NCBI RefSeq assembly: GCF_003951285.1 | Contig: NZ_RXFQ01000005.1 | Location: 168,501 to 232,500 of the forward strand | Length of the DNA: 64,000 nt | Origin: Variovorax beijingensis | Lineage (GTDB): Bacteria; Pseudomonadota; Gammaproteobacteria; Burkholderiales; Burkholderiaceae_C | Direction: 5' to 3' | Shown: positions 1-12,098 of the stretch, piece by piece | How the letters are laid out: each line of letters begins with the position of its first letter | How positions within the stretch are numbered: the first letter of the stretch is position 1 | Notes under the pieces: model-generated | Told to the model about the DNA's origin: nothing | The model's input: only the letters and a program-made list of their open reading frames with translations | Databases searched by the model: none | Translations under genes and position numbers: made by a program

Positions 1-278
1 ATCTGCACCGACATGCCGGCGTCGTCGAGCCGCACGATGCGCGTGTGCGCCGGCACGCGCAGCTTGAGCAGCGCATCGACGCCGGCGCCGATGTTGAACA
101 GGCCGCGCAGCCCGGGCTGCTCGTCGAGCAGCTGCTGGGGCGGCGCCCACACCACCGCATGGTCGGCCTGGGCGGCGCCCGGCTTCCAGGCCTCGATCTG
201 CGCGTCGGGCAGCTCGGCCCGGAGGCCTTCGATCCAGGGTTCGGGGCGGTTGTCGGTCAGGGAAACGATGATTTTCAT
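1..278 (-). CDS. GhrA-like D-2-hydroxyacid dehydrogenase, N-terminal part (cut by window edge)
   Basis: The reverse strand encodes about 92 residues beginning MKIIVSLTDNRPEPWIEGL, starting at the ATG at 278 and running off the left edge. The stretch with PGLRGLFNIGAGVDALL is typical of the substrate-binding N-terminal domain of glyoxylate/hydroxypyruvate reductase A, an NADPH-dependent cytosolic enzyme reducing glyoxylate or hydroxypyruvate. The Rossmann fold and catalytic residues lie outside the window, so the assignment rests on the N-terminal pattern alone. It is divergent from the EthD-like gene at 397. Confidence 0.7.
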   Translation of the reverse strand, partial: MKIIVSLTDNRPEPWIEGLRAELPDAQIEAWKPGAAQADHAVVWAPPQQLLDEQPGLRGLFNIGAGVDALLKLRVPAHTRIVRLDDAGMSVQ

Positions 279-396
279 GAGCCGGATCTTAGGGGCCCCG
301 GGCCCATGAGCCGGATCGGCGGCTTGTGGCGCCCGGGGCCTTCTTCTATGCTCGTGCGCGACCATCCAGAACATCGACACACCCGGAGACCCCAGC

Positions 397-711
397 ATGA
401 TCAAAGTCAGCGTGATGTACCCCTACACCGAAGGCGCGCGGTTCGACCACGCCTACTACCGCGACAAGCACATGCCGCTGCTGAAGGCGCGCATGGGCGA
501 TGCCTGCAGGTCGTACACCATCGACAAGGGACTGGCCGGCGGCGCGCCCGGCACGCCGCCGACCTATGTCGGCATGTGCCACGTGTTCTGCGACTCGGCC
601 GAAGCCTTCCAGACGGCGTTCGGCCCGCATGCCAAGGAGATCCTGGGCGACATCAAGAACTACACCGACATCGCGCCCGTCATGCAGATCAGCGAAGTGG
701 TGGTGGGCTGA
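397..711 (+). CDS. EthD family protein
   Basis: This 104-residue protein begins MIKVSVMYPYTEGARFDHAYY and contains HMPLL, the usual opening of EthD-type ferredoxin-like (dimeric alpha/beta barrel) proteins. EthD was named from an ethyl tert-butyl ether degradation locus, but most members have no known reaction and are small cytosolic proteins of about 100 residues, as here. The length is complete for the family. It stands alone, divergent from the dehydrogenase on its left and convergent with the DUF4349 lipoprotein. No function beyond the family can be assigned. Confidence 0.85.
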   Translation: MIKVSVMYPYTEGARFDHAYYRDKHMPLLKARMGDACRSYTIDKGLAGGAPGTPPTYVGMCHVFCDSAEAFQTAFGPHAKEILGDIKNYTDIAPVMQISEVVVG

Positions 712-726
712 CCGCCCTCCGGCGGC

Positions 727-1680
727 TCAGGCCGCCTTGGTGCGGCGGCGGCGCCACAGCAGCCGCACCAGCCACGCCAGCGGCAGCCCCACCAGCAGCA
801 GCCACGGCAGCACCGCCGCCAGGAAGGTGATGAGCGCGCCCACGCTCTCGGCCAGCACCGAGCCCGCCTCGCGCAGCGCGCGCATCATCGGGTTGTAGCT
901 GCGGCCGCCCTGCACCAGCGTGCGTGCGGGCGTGAACTGGACCTGGATGTGCTGCTTGCTCGTCTGCTGCTCCAGCACCTTGCGCTGGGTGGCGATGGCG
1001 TCGAGCTCGGCCTGCGTGTCGGACAGCGTGCGCTGGATGGCGAGCAGGTCGGCCATGGTGCGCTTGGTGACCGTGTCGCGCAGCATCAGGCGCAGGCTGT
1101 CGCGGAACTCGATGCGGTTCCTGATGCGCGCCTCGACGTCGATCACCTCGGCGGTCTTGTCTTCGCTGGTGGTGTTTTGCGACACCACCCTGGCCACGCC
1201 GGCCAGGCCGCCCAGCAGCTTGTCGACATCGGCCGGCGCCACGCGCATTTCGAGCATGGCGTTGCCGGGCTGCTGCGGTGTCTCGCGCAGCAGCGAGGAC
1301 GACAGCAGCTCGCACTGCAGCGTGCCGCACAGCTCGCGCACCTTGCCCCAGGCGTCGGCCAGTTGCTCGGGCGGGACTTCGATGTTCAGCTCTTGCCGCA
1401 CCGCGAGAAAGCGCTGCTGCAGCGGCGCGTCCTGGGCCTGGTCGGACGCGGTGGCGGCCGCTGGCGCCGGCGGGGCCGCGGCTTCAAGCCGCGCGCTCTT
1501 CATGCGCATCGATCCGCCGTAGGCCACCGCAGGCTCGGCGGCGGCCGAGGTCTCGTTGTCGCTTCGCTTGCAGCCGCCGAGCGACAGGGCTGCGGCCAGG
1601 ACCAGCAGGAGAACGCCCGGGCGGCGAGCGAAAGAAGAAGAAAAAGAAGAAGGCGAACGCAGTTGCTTGCGGCAGGTCAT
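727..1680 (-). CDS. DUF4349 domain lipoprotein
   Basis: The 317-residue product has a long N-terminus with a Ser/Phe-rich stretch, a hydrophobic segment and the lipobox LGGC (Cys37), so it should be a lipid-anchored envelope protein. The middle contains a DUF4349-like region with paired coiled-coil segments (for example VDVEARIRNRIEFRDSL and TQAELDAIATQRKVLEQQ) and a C-terminal membrane segment near residues 285-307 followed by basic RRRRTKAA. The family is of unknown function. It follows the carboxylase alpha gene by 58 bp on the same strand and may be its last co-transcribed gene, although its role looks unrelated. A 6-bp GC hairpin overlaps its stop codon. Confidence 0.8.
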   Translation of the reverse strand: MTCRKQLRSPSSFSSSFARRPGVLLLVLAAALSLGGCKRSDNETSAAAEPAVAYGGSMRMKSARLEAAAPPAPAAATASDQAQDAPLQQRFLAVRQELNIEVPPEQLADAWGKVRELCGTLQCELLSSSLLRETPQQPGNAMLEMRVAPADVDKLLGGLAGVARVVSQNTTSEDKTAEVIDVEARIRNRIEFRDSLRLMLRDTVTKRTMADLLAIQRTLSDTQAELDAIATQRKVLEQQTSKQHIQVQFTPARTLVQGGRSYNPMMRALREAGSVLAESVGALITFLAAVLPWLLLVGLPLAWLVRLLWRRRRTKAA

Positions 1681-1738
1681 GAAAGTCCCTTGAAGAAATG
1701 GCTACCGCAGCTGATACGGGCGAGCGCCCGAAACGGGG

Positions 1739-3742
1739 TTAAACCGCCGCCGCAGCCATCCGCAACAGTTCGTCACCCTCGGCCACCTGCTCGCCGGGCG
1801 AGAACATCAGTTCTTCCACCGTGCCATCGGCCGGCGCGGCGATGGTGTGCTCCATCTTCATGGCCTCCATCACCGCCAGCGGCTGGCCGCGGCTGACCTT
1901 GTCGCCGGCCTTGACCGCGAAAGAGACCACCTTGCCGGGCATCGGCGCGGTGAGCCGGCCGGCTTCGGCATGGGTGTCGCCCGCATGGGCCAGGCGGTCG
2001 ATGGCGGTGATCTTCGTGGCGCCCTTCGAGGCGAACACATGGGCCGTGGCGCCGTCCAGATGCACGTCCACGGTCTGCCGCGTGCCGGCGAACTCGACCT
2101 CGAACTCGCCCGTCGGGAACTGGCCCACGACCAGCGGGCCCTGGGCGCCGCCGGCTTCGAGCCACAGGCTGCCGTCGCGCCTGTAGGTCAGCAACGCGGT
2201 CTGCTCGGCGCCGCGGAACTCGAAGTCGAAGTGGCGCCGGTACTCGCCATGCGAGCGCCAGCCGTCGCGCCGTTCGAAAGGATAGTGCGCGCCCACCGGC
2301 CGCTCGGTGACCAGCGTGCGCGTGATGGCGGCGGCGGCGGCCAGCGGCAGGCCCAGCGCCTCGCGGTCGAACAGCATGGTGCGCTCGCGCTCGATCAGCG
2401 CGGTGTCGAGATTGGCTTTCGAGAACGATTCGGTCGCGAGGATGCCGCGCAGGAACTGCACATTGGTCGACACGCCCACGATCTGCACCTGCGCCAGCGC
2501 CGCATCGAGCCGCGCCAGCGCCTCGGCGCGCGTGCTGCCGTGCACGATCAGCTTGGCGATCATCGAGTCGTAGAACGGAGAGATCTCGCCGCCCTCGCGC
2601 ACGCCGTCGTCGATGCGCACGCGGCTGCGCTGGAAGGCCGTCGCCTGCGGCTTGCGGTAGACGCGCAAGCTGCCTGTCGCAGGCAGGAAGTTGTTGTCGG
2701 GGTTCTCGGCGCAGATGCGCGCCTCGATCGCGTGGCCATGGATCTGCAGCTCCGACTGCTTCGCGGGCAGCGTCTCGCCCGAGGCCACGCGCAATTGCCA
2801 TTCGACGAGGTCGAGGCCGGTGATCGCTTCGGTCACCGGGTGCTCGACTTGCAGGCGCGTGTTCATCTCCATGAAGAAGAAATTCATTTCGCCGCCTTCA
2901 CGCTGCTCGACGATGAACTCGACGGTGCCTGCACCCACGTAGTTCACGGCACGCGCCGCAGCTACCGCGGCCTCGCCCATCTGCTTGCGCATCGCCTCGG
3001 TCATGCCGGGCGCGGGTGCTTCTTCCAGCACCTTCTGGTGGCGCCGCTGCACCGAGCAGTCGCGCTCGAACAGGTAGACGTAGTTGCCGTGCGTGTCGCC
3101 GAACACCTGGATCTCGATGTGGCGCGGGCGCTGCACGTACTTCTCGATCAGCACCGCATCGTCGCCGAAGCTGTTGATCGCCTCGCGCTGGCACGAGGCC
3201 AGCGCCGCCGCAAAGTCTTCGGCCCGGTCGACCGCGCGCATGCCCTTGCCGCCGCCGCCCGCGCTGGCCTTGATGAGCACCGGGTAGCCGATGCGGTCGG
3301 CCTCGCGCTGCAGCAGCTGCGGGTTCTGGTCGTGGCCGTGGTAGCCGGGCACCAGCGGCACGCCGGCCTTTTCCATCAGCTGCTTCGACTCGGCCTTCAG
3401 GCCCATGGCCTTGATGGCCGAAGGCGGCGGGCCGATGAAGACCAGGCCCGCGTCGGCGCAGGCCTGTGCGAACTCCTCGTTCTCGCTCAGGAAGCCGTAG
3501 CCCGGATGCACGGCTTCGGCACCCGTGGCCTTGGCGGCTTCGAGGATCTTCTCCCAGCGCAGGTAGCTGTCCTTGGGCGCGCTGCCGCCGAGGTGCACCG
3601 ATTCGTCGCAGGCGCGCACGTGGTTGGCATGCGCGTCGGCATCGGAGTACACGGCCACGGTGCGGATGGCCATGCGGCGAGCAGTAGCCGCCACGCGGCA
3701 GGCGATCTCGCCACGGTTGGCGATCAGGATCTTCTTAAACAT
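1739..3742 (-). CDS. liuD: methylcrotonyl-CoA carboxylase, biotin-carboxylase/biotin-carrier (alpha) subunit
   Basis: This 667-residue protein begins MFKKILIANRGEIACRVA, the biotin carboxylase N-terminus. An ATP-grasp domain with the glycine-rich ASAGGGGKGM follows, then EMNTRLQVEHPVTE, and a C-terminal biotinyl domain with EAMKMEHT, whose Lys629 is the expected biotin attachment site. It carboxylates biotin with ATP and bicarbonate. With the beta subunit at 5225-6853 it converts 3-methylcrotonyl-CoA to 3-methylglutaconyl-CoA in leucine breakdown. Acetyl-, propionyl- and geranyl-CoA carboxylases share this architecture. The neighbours (isovaleryl-CoA dehydrogenase, carboxyltransferase, hydratase) decide the substrate. 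Its start overlaps the end of the DUF4126 gene by 8 bp. Confidence 0.93.
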   Translation of the reverse strand: MFKKILIANRGEIACRVAATARRMAIRTVAVYSDADAHANHVRACDESVHLGGSAPKDSYLRWEKILEAAKATGAEAVHPGYGFLSENEEFAQACADAGLVFIGPPPSAIKAMGLKAESKQLMEKAGVPLVPGYHGHDQNPQLLQREADRIGYPVLIKASAGGGGKGMRAVDRAEDFAAALASCQREAINSFGDDAVLIEKYVQRPRHIEIQVFGDTHGNYVYLFERDCSVQRRHQKVLEEAPAPGMTEAMRKQMGEAAVAAARAVNYVGAGTVEFIVEQREGGEMNFFFMEMNTRLQVEHPVTEAITGLDLVEWQLRVASGETLPAKQSELQIHGHAIEARICAENPDNNFLPATGSLRVYRKPQATAFQRSRVRIDDGVREGGEISPFYDSMIAKLIVHGSTRAEALARLDAALAQVQIVGVSTNVQFLRGILATESFSKANLDTALIERERTMLFDREALGLPLAAAAAITRTLVTERPVGAHYPFERRDGWRSHGEYRRHFDFEFRGAEQTALLTYRRDGSLWLEAGGAQGPLVVGQFPTGEFEVEFAGTRQTVDVHLDGATAHVFASKGATKITAIDRLAHAGDTHAEAGRLTAPMPGKVVSFAVKAGDKVSRGQPLAVMEAMKMEHTIAAPADGTVEELMFSPGEQVAEGDELLRMAAAAV

Positions 3743-4406
3743 TCGGAGTGTCTCCCGGAGGATTCTTTTTCAGTTGAAACGCGGGCGTGACGCCCGGATC
3801 GGGCCGCCCGCTGAAGATGCGGGCCACGCGAGTGAACAGCGCCTTGAGAAAGCGCCAGCTCTTGCGGATGAGCCACACGCTGAGCACCAGCACCAGGACG
3901 AACAGCACCAGGAAGACCAGCGGATGCGCGACGGCAAGCCACAGGCCCGCGGGCACCATGCTGTCCTCGACCAGCGACGCGCCCACGTTCGAGAACGGCT
4001 CGGGCGATGTGTTGATGGCCGCGCGCGTCGTGGCCTTGGCCGCATGCGCGGTGGCCGCGAAGCCGCCGCCCACGAGCGCGGCCACGATGGCCATCGCGCC
4101 ATGGTCGGCACCGAACACGCTGGCCGCGAGCGCCGCGCCTGCGGGAATTCGGATGGCCGTGTGCACCACGTCCCACAGCGAATCGAGGCCGGGAATCTTG
4201 TCGGCGAAGAATTCGATGAACACCATGAAGCCGCTGGCCGCGATGACCACCGGATGCGCCAGCAGCTGCAGTCCGCTGGGCAGCGGCACCCAGCCGAAGT
4301 AGCCGGCCAGCCCGGTCAGCAGCACGACCAGGTACAGCCGCACGCCACTGGCCCAGCCGATGGCCGCGGCCAGTGCGAGCAGCTGGGGCATGTCGAGCGC
4401 ATTCAT
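3735..4406 (-). CDS. DUF4126 family membrane protein
   Basis: I chose the ATG at 4406, giving 223 residues starting MNALDMPQLLALAAAIGWAS. An upstream start would overlap the hydratase gene. The protein has several hydrophobic segments (about residues 5-35, 40-60, 95-125 and 165-190) and a basic C-terminus ending LKKNPPGDTPNV, matching DUF4126, a membrane family of unknown function. It sits between two leucine-catabolism genes, 10 bp after the hydratase stop and overlapping the carboxylase alpha start by 8 bp, so it is probably translated with them. Whether it has a role in the pathway is not known. Confidence 0.8.
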   Translation of the reverse strand: MNALDMPQLLALAAAIGWASGVRLYLVVLLTGLAGYFGWVPLPSGLQLLAHPVVIAASGFMVFIEFFADKIPGLDSLWDVVHTAIRIPAGAALAASVFGADHGAMAIVAALVGGGFAATAHAAKATTRAAINTSPEPFSNVGASLVEDSMVPAGLWLAVAHPLVFLVLFVLVLVLSVWLIRKSWRFLKALFTRVARIFSGRPDPGVTPAFQLKKNPPGDTPNV

Positions 4407-4416
4407 CGCCTGGCGC

Positions 4417-5211
4417 TCAGTGGACCAGCCAGGACGGCTTGCGCTTCTGCAGGAAGGCCTGCACGCCCTCGCGGCCCTCGCCGCTGGCGCGGATGTCGGC
4501 AATGCCTTCGACGGTCTTCGCGATCAGCGCGTCGTCGATCTCGCGGCCGTCCACGTCGGCGATCAATTGCTTGCAGGCACGCACCGCGGCGGGGCTGGCG
4601 CTGGTGAGCGCCTTCAGGAGTTCGTCGACCTTGGCATCGAGCGCATCGGCCGCCACCACTTCATGCACGAAGCCGATGCGGTGCGCCTCGGCCGCGGTGA
4701 AGCGCTCGGCCGTGAGAAAGTAGCGCTGCGATGCGCGCGTGCCCATGGCACGCAGCACGTACGGGCTGATGGTCGCGGGCACGAGGCCGATCTTGACCTC
4801 GCTGAGGCAGTACCACGCGGTGTCCACGCTCACGGCCATGTCGCAGGCCGCGACCAGGCCCATGCCGCCCGCATATACATCGCCCTGCACGCGCGCGATG
4901 GTGGGCTTGGGGCACTCGGCAATCGTGCGCAGCATGGCGGCCAGCTTGCCCGCGTCGGCGATGTTCTCGCTGCGCGTGTAGTCGGCCATGCGGCGCATCC
5001 AGTTGAGGTTGGCGCCCGCGCAGAAGGCCGGGCCGTTGGCGCCCAGCACGATGGCTTTCACCTGCGGCGCGGCACCGGCGTCGGTGAACGCCTGCGCGAG
5101 CTCGGCGATGACCACGTCGTCGAAGGCATTGCGCGCGTCGGGCTGGTCGAGCCAGATGCGTGCGATGGGGCCTGCGCCTGCTTCGAGTTTCAGTTTGGTG
5201 AAGTTGCTCAT
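4417..5211 (-). CDS. liuC: enoyl-CoA hydratase/isomerase family, probable 3-methylglutaconyl-CoA hydratase
   Basis: This 264-residue crotonase-fold protein has the oxyanion-hole region AFCAGANLNWMRRM and the signature GDVYAGGMGLVAACDMAV. The LNWM sequence after the first oxyanion loop is typical of methylglutaconyl-CoA hydratases. It would hydrate 3-methylglutaconyl-CoA, the product of the carboxylase encoded on both sides, to 3-hydroxy-3-methylglutaryl-CoA. It starts 13 bp after the beta-subunit stop, consistent with one operon. The HMG-CoA lyase needed for the next step is not in the window. Confidence 0.9.
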   Translation of the reverse strand: MSNFTKLKLEAGAGPIARIWLDQPDARNAFDDVVIAELAQAFTDAGAAPQVKAIVLGANGPAFCAGANLNWMRRMADYTRSENIADAGKLAAMLRTIAECPKPTIARVQGDVYAGGMGLVAACDMAVSVDTAWYCLSEVKIGLVPATISPYVLRAMGTRASQRYFLTAERFTAAEAHRIGFVHEVVAADALDAKVDELLKALTSASPAAVRACKQLIADVDGREIDDALIAKTVEGIADIRASGEGREGVQAFLQKRKPSWLVH

Positions 5212-5224
5212 GCCGTGTCCCTCG

Positions 5225-8520
<3,296 letters not shown>

Positions 8521-8549
8521 GTTGCGTGTTTCCTGTTGCTGTTCAGAAA

Positions 8550-9518
8550 TCAGTCCACCGTGGCGCCGGTGTCCTTCACCACGCGCGCCCACTTGGGCAG
8601 ATCGGCGCGCACGAGCGCGCCCAACTGGGCCGCGGTGCCCTTGAAGGGCTCGCAGCCCACGGCGGCAAGCTTGTCGGCCACGTCCTTCTGATCCAGCGCG
8701 CGAGCCACTTCGGCCTGCAACTGCGCCACGATGGGCGCGGGCGTGCCTGCAGGCGCAAACAACGCATACCACGGCGCTTCGCCAAAGCCCTTGAGCGTTT
8801 CACCGATGGTCGGCACATCCGGCAGTACGGCCACGCGTTTGGCGTTCACCACCCCCAGCACCTTGAGCCTGCCCGCTTTGATGAAGCCCATGACCGAAGG
8901 CAGGCTTTGCACCGACAGTGGCACCTGCCCGCCCACCACGTCGGTCGCCGCCGCCGCCGAGCCCTTGTAGGGCACATGCCGGAGTTGGATGCCTGCCTGT
9001 TTTTGCAGCATTTCGCCGATCAGGTGGTTGAGCGTGCCGTTGCCCGCCGAAGCGATGGTGTACTGGCCGGGGTGGGCCTTGGCCTGTGCGATCAGTTCCG
9101 CTACGTTGTTGGCGGGAAAGGAGGGGTTGGCCACCAGCACATAGCCCGCCGTGGCGACGGGCGCGACGGGCTCGAAGTCCTTGACCGCATCGAACCCGGG
9201 GTTCTTGTAGAGCGCGGGGCCGACCACGTGAGCGCTGTCTGCCGTGAGCAGCAGCGTGTAGCCGTCATGCCTGGCGCGCGCCAGCGCCGCCGTGGCCACC
9301 GTGCCGCCCGCACCAGGACGGTTGTCCACGATCACGCTCTGGCCCATTTGCTCCGACAGGCGCTGCGCAACCACGCGCGCAATGGCGTCGTTCGCACCGC
9401 CGGCGGTTTGGGGGACGACGAGGGTGATGGGTTTGGATGGGTATTTGTCCTGGGCGAAAGCGGCAGCGCACAACGTGGCGGCCACAGCCACCGCGGCGTG
9501 GCGGCGGGTCAAGGTCAT
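8550..9518 (-). CDS. Bug-family (TctC-like) periplasmic solute-binding protein
   Basis: This 322-residue protein has a Sec signal peptide ([22 protein letters not shown]) followed by [20 protein letters not shown] and NRPGAGG, the standard start of Bug proteins. The family binds carboxylates or related small molecules in the periplasm and is greatly expanded in Burkholderiales. Most members are orphans without adjacent tctAB membrane genes, as here. Placed between isovaleryl-CoA dehydrogenase and the acyl-CoA ligase, it may capture the acid that the ligase activates. That is inference from position only. Confidence 0.92.
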   Translation of the reverse strand: MTLTRRHAAVAVAATLCAAAFAQDKYPSKPITLVVPQTAGGANDAIARVVAQRLSEQMGQSVIVDNRPGAGGTVATAALARARHDGYTLLLTADSAHVVGPALYKNPGFDAVKDFEPVAPVATAGYVLVANPSFPANNVAELIAQAKAHPGQYTIASAGNGTLNHLIGEMLQKQAGIQLRHVPYKGSAAAATDVVGGQVPLSVQSLPSVMGFIKAGRLKVLGVVNAKRVAVLPDVPTIGETLKGFGEAPWYALFAPAGTPAPIVAQLQAEVARALDQKDVADKLAAVGCEPFKGTAAQLGALVRADLPKWARVVKDTGATVD

Positions 9519-9560
9519 GGGTTGTCTCCTTATGTCTTTCGAAAGTTCGGCTGGCCGCTT

Positions 9561-10733
9561 TCAGGAAGTCTCGGCAAACAGCTCGCGCCCGATCAGCATG
9601 CGGCGGATCTCGCTCGTGCCCGCGCCGATCTCGTACAGCTTGGCATCGCGCCACAGCCGCTCGACCGGAAAGTCCTTCGTGTAGCCCACGCCGCCCAGTG
9701 CCTGGATCGCCTCGCCGGCCATCCACGTGGCCTTCTCGGCCGAGTAAAGGATGGCGCCAGCCGCGTCCTTGCGGAAGGTGCGCGCGTGGTCGTTGCGGTC
9801 GCAGGCCTTGCCCACCGCGTACACATAGGCGCGCGTGGCCTGCCAGGTCGAGTACATGTCCGCGAGCTTGCCCTGCATCAGCTGGAATTCGCCGATGCTC
9901 TGGCCGAACTGCTTGCGCTCGTGGATGAAGGGCAGCACCGCATCCATGCAGGCCGCCATGATGCCCAGCGGCCCGCCCGAGAGCACCGCGCGCTCATAGT
10001 CGAGCCCGCTCATCAGCACCTTGGCGCCCATGCCTTCGCCGCCGAGCACGTTCTCTTCGGGCACTTCGCAGTTGTCGAAGAACAGCGGGTAGGTGTTGGA
10101 GCCGCGCATGCCGAGCTTGTCGAGCTTGGTGCCGGCCGAGAAGCCCTTGAAGCCCTTCTCGACGATGAAGGCGGTCATGCCGCGCGCGCCCATCTCGGGT
10201 TCGGTCTTGGCGTAGATCACGAGCGTGTCGGCGTCGCCGCCGTTGGTGATCCACATCTTGCCGCCGTTGAGCACGTAGTAGCCGTTCTTCTTCTCGGCCT
10301 TGAGCTTCATGCTCACTACGTCGGAGCCGGCGTTGGGCTCGCTCATGGCCAGCGCGCCCACGTGCTCGCCGCTCACGAGCCTGGGCAGGTATTTCTTCTT
10401 TTGCGCGTCGCTGCCGTTGCGGTGGATCTGGTTGACGCACAGGTTGGAGTGCGCGCCGTACGAGAGGCCCACCGAGGCCGAGGCGCGCGACACCTCTTCC
10501 ATCGCCACGATGTGGGCAAGATAGCCCAGCTCGGTGCCGCCGAATTCTTCCTTCACCGTCATGCCGTGCAGGCCGAGCTCGCCGAGCTTCTGCCACAGGT
10601 CGTGCGGGAACAGGTTGTCGCGGTCGATGTCGGCGGCGCGCGGGGCGATCTCGTTCGCGGCAAAGTCCTGGATCGCGCTGCGCAGCGAATCGATGGTTTC
10701 GCCCAGGTCGAAGTTCAGGCCGGGATCGTGCAT
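9561..10733 (-). CDS. liuA: isovaleryl-CoA dehydrogenase
   Basis: The start is taken at the ATG at 10733 ([18 protein letters not shown]), giving 390 residues. The acyl-CoA dehydrogenase fold is clear ([44 protein letters not shown]). The expected catalytic base of isovaleryl-CoA dehydrogenases is present as Glu247 in [15 protein letters not shown], while the C-terminal position used by most other acyl-CoA dehydrogenases reads YEIGAGTSE without the usual YEGT glutamate. This supports the specific name. It oxidises isovaleryl-CoA to 3-methylcrotonyl-CoA, passing electrons to ETF, and is the first gene of the minus-strand cluster. Confidence 0.95.
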   Translation of the reverse strand: MHDPGLNFDLGETIDSLRSAIQDFAANEIAPRAADIDRDNLFPHDLWQKLGELGLHGMTVKEEFGGTELGYLAHIVAMEEVSRASASVGLSYGAHSNLCVNQIHRNGSDAQKKKYLPRLVSGEHVGALAMSEPNAGSDVVSMKLKAEKKNGYYVLNGGKMWITNGGDADTLVIYAKTEPEMGARGMTAFIVEKGFKGFSAGTKLDKLGMRGSNTYPLFFDNCEVPEENVLGGEGMGAKVLMSGLDYERAVLSGGPLGIMAACMDAVLPFIHERKQFGQSIGEFQLMQGKLADMYSTWQATRAYVYAVGKACDRNDHARTFRKDAAGAILYSAEKATWMAGEAIQALGGVGYTKDFPVERLWRDAKLYEIGAGTSEIRRMLIGRELFAETS

Positions 10734-10825
10734 GTGTGTTGTCTCCTCTGAAGGGTCGGCGCGCAGGCAGGCTGTCCCACGCGGATGGGCGCTTGGAAGA
10801 ATGCAGCTTACGCCTCGCCGCGCCG

Positions 10826-10859
10826 CAATTGGCGCCACAATGGTTGCAAATTGCGCCAC
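10826..10859. promoter_or_regulatory. direct-repeat operator candidate between liuA and its AraC-type neighbour
   Basis: Two 13-mers, CAATTGGCGCCAC (10826-10838) and CAAATTGCGCCAC (10847-10859), agree at 11 of 13 positions and are offset by exactly 21 bp, about two helical turns. Paired direct repeats on one face of the helix are the usual binding sites of AraC-family activators. They end 17 bp before the AraC start codon and lie 93 bp upstream of the liuA start. Binding by the neighbouring regulator is inferred. Confidence 0.5.
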
Positions 10860-10876
10860 GCACGCCTCGCTGAATC

Positions 10877-11905
10877 ATGACCTCGCCCGCCTTCCTGAAG
10901 CCCGCCCGAGCCGTCACGCCCATGGCCTTTGTGAGAGCCATCTTGAAGGGCTATGAGCGCTACGGCATCGACCCTGCCGAGGCCCTGAAAGCGGCACAGA
11001 TCACGCCGCGCGAACTGGCGCGGCCGGGCGCGCGGGTGACGGCGGCGCAGTTCGAGGCGCTTTCGGAACATGCCATGCAGGAGCTGGACGATGAGGCGCT
11101 GGGCTGGTTCTCGCGGCGCCTGCCCTGGGGCAGCTACGGCATGCTGTGCCGCGCATCGCTGAGCTCGCCCGACCTGGGCGTGGCCATCAAGCGCTGGTGC
11201 CGGCACCACCGGTTGCTGACCGAGGACATCGGGCTCGCGCTCGAAGTGGCGGACGGCGTGGCCACACTGCGCATTACCGAGAACCGCCCGCTCGACGAGG
11301 CCTTCCGCGAGTTTTGCCTGGTAACCAGCCTGCGCTTCATGCACGGCTACATGTGCTGGGCCATCGACTCGCGCATTTCCCTGCGCAATGCGACCTTTCC
11401 GTTTGCGGCGCCGCCGCACCGCGACGCCTATGCGCCAATGTTCACGCCCGAGGTTCGCTTCGACGCACCGCAGGCCACCATCAGCTTCGACGAGCGCTAT
11501 CTCGCCCTGCCCCTGCAGCGTGACGAGCGGGCGCTACGGGCCATGCTCAAGCGTGCGCTGCCCCTGACCATCCTGCAGTACCGCCGCGACCGCCTGCTGG
11601 GGCAGCGGGTGCGAGAGTTGCTGCGTTCGCGCGCCGCCGAGGCCACCACGGCGGAGGCGTTGGCCACGCTGCTCAATGTCTCGGGCCGCACGTTGCACCG
11701 GCAGCTCCACGAAGAAGGGACATCGCTGCAGGTGCTGAAGAACGAAGTGCGCCACGAGATGGCGGTGGAGCAGTTGCGCCGAACCAATCGGCCGATCAAG
11801 CAGGTGGCGCTGTCGGTGGGGTTTCGCAACGAGAAGAGTTTTTCGCGTGCGTTCCTGCAGTGGACTGGACACGCGCCGCGTGACTTTCGGCAGCAGGGGC
11901 TGTAG
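10877..11905 (+). CDS. AraC family transcriptional regulator
   Basis: The 342-residue protein has an N-terminal Arabinose_bd-type effector domain (about residues 20-210) and a C-terminal double helix-turn-helix (about 235-340) with LLNVSGRTLHRQLHEEGTSL, VKQ-type linker sequence IKQVALSVGFRNEKSFSRAF and the terminal GHAPRDFR. It is divergent from the leucine/isovalerate cluster and a direct-repeat operator candidate sits between them, so it probably controls liuA and the downstream genes. The effector is unknown. Many bacteria use LiuR (MerR) or LiuQ (TetR) for this pathway, so an AraC-type regulator here would be an alternative. Confidence 0.9.
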   Translation: MTSPAFLKPARAVTPMAFVRAILKGYERYGIDPAEALKAAQITPRELARPGARVTAAQFEALSEHAMQELDDEALGWFSRRLPWGSYGMLCRASLSSPDLGVAIKRWCRHHRLLTEDIGLALEVADGVATLRITENRPLDEAFREFCLVTSLRFMHGYMCWAIDSRISLRNATFPFAAPPHRDAYAPMFTPEVRFDAPQATISFDERYLALPLQRDERALRAMLKRALPLTILQYRRDRLLGQRVRELLRSRAAEATTAEALATLLNVSGRTLHRQLHEEGTSLQVLKNEVRHEMAVEQLRRTNRPIKQVALSVGFRNEKSFSRAFLQWTGHAPRDFRQQGL

Positions 11906-11947
11906 CGGGGCTCGGCTTTTTAGCGGCGCTTGGGTTCGGGGCGCATT

Positions 11948-12066
11948 TGTTCGGGGCGAGTGCAAAGGCCACCGGGTACTCCCCTCCGCGAATGTCCCCC
12001 GGCCTGCGGCCTCCTCCTTTAATTCGCTGCGCAAGGCACCCCATCGACGTGAGCGCGCCCCGAACA
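11948..12066. repeat. 119-bp inverted-repeat-bounded intergenic element (MITE/REP-like candidate)
   Basis: The space between the convergent AraC and thioredoxin-like genes is bounded by a perfect 11-bp inverted repeat, TGTTCGGGGCG (11948-11958) and CGCCCCGAACA (12056-12066). A second direct copy of TTCGGGGCG lies at 11935-11943. Nested inside are GCGAAT (11988-11993) with ATTCGC (12022-12027) and a small GGCC-TGC-GGCC hairpin (12001-12011). I recall similar intergenic sequence recurring in Variovorax genomes but cannot confirm it. No coding sequence is visible in 11906-12098. Confidence 0.45.
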
Positions 12067-12098
12067 GCAGCCCCCCAAACAGAGCACCAACCCGAAGG

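Noticed and set aside
1620..1665. Purine-rich run in the DUF4349 gene as a repeat or slippery site
   Set aside because: It encodes a plausible Ser/Phe-rich signal-region stretch in frame. There is no frameshift or second product to explain.
1847..3790. A 647-codon plus-strand open frame opposite the carboxylase alpha gene
   Set aside because: It is a shadow frame. The biotin carboxylase on the other strand has all expected motifs, and this one has none.
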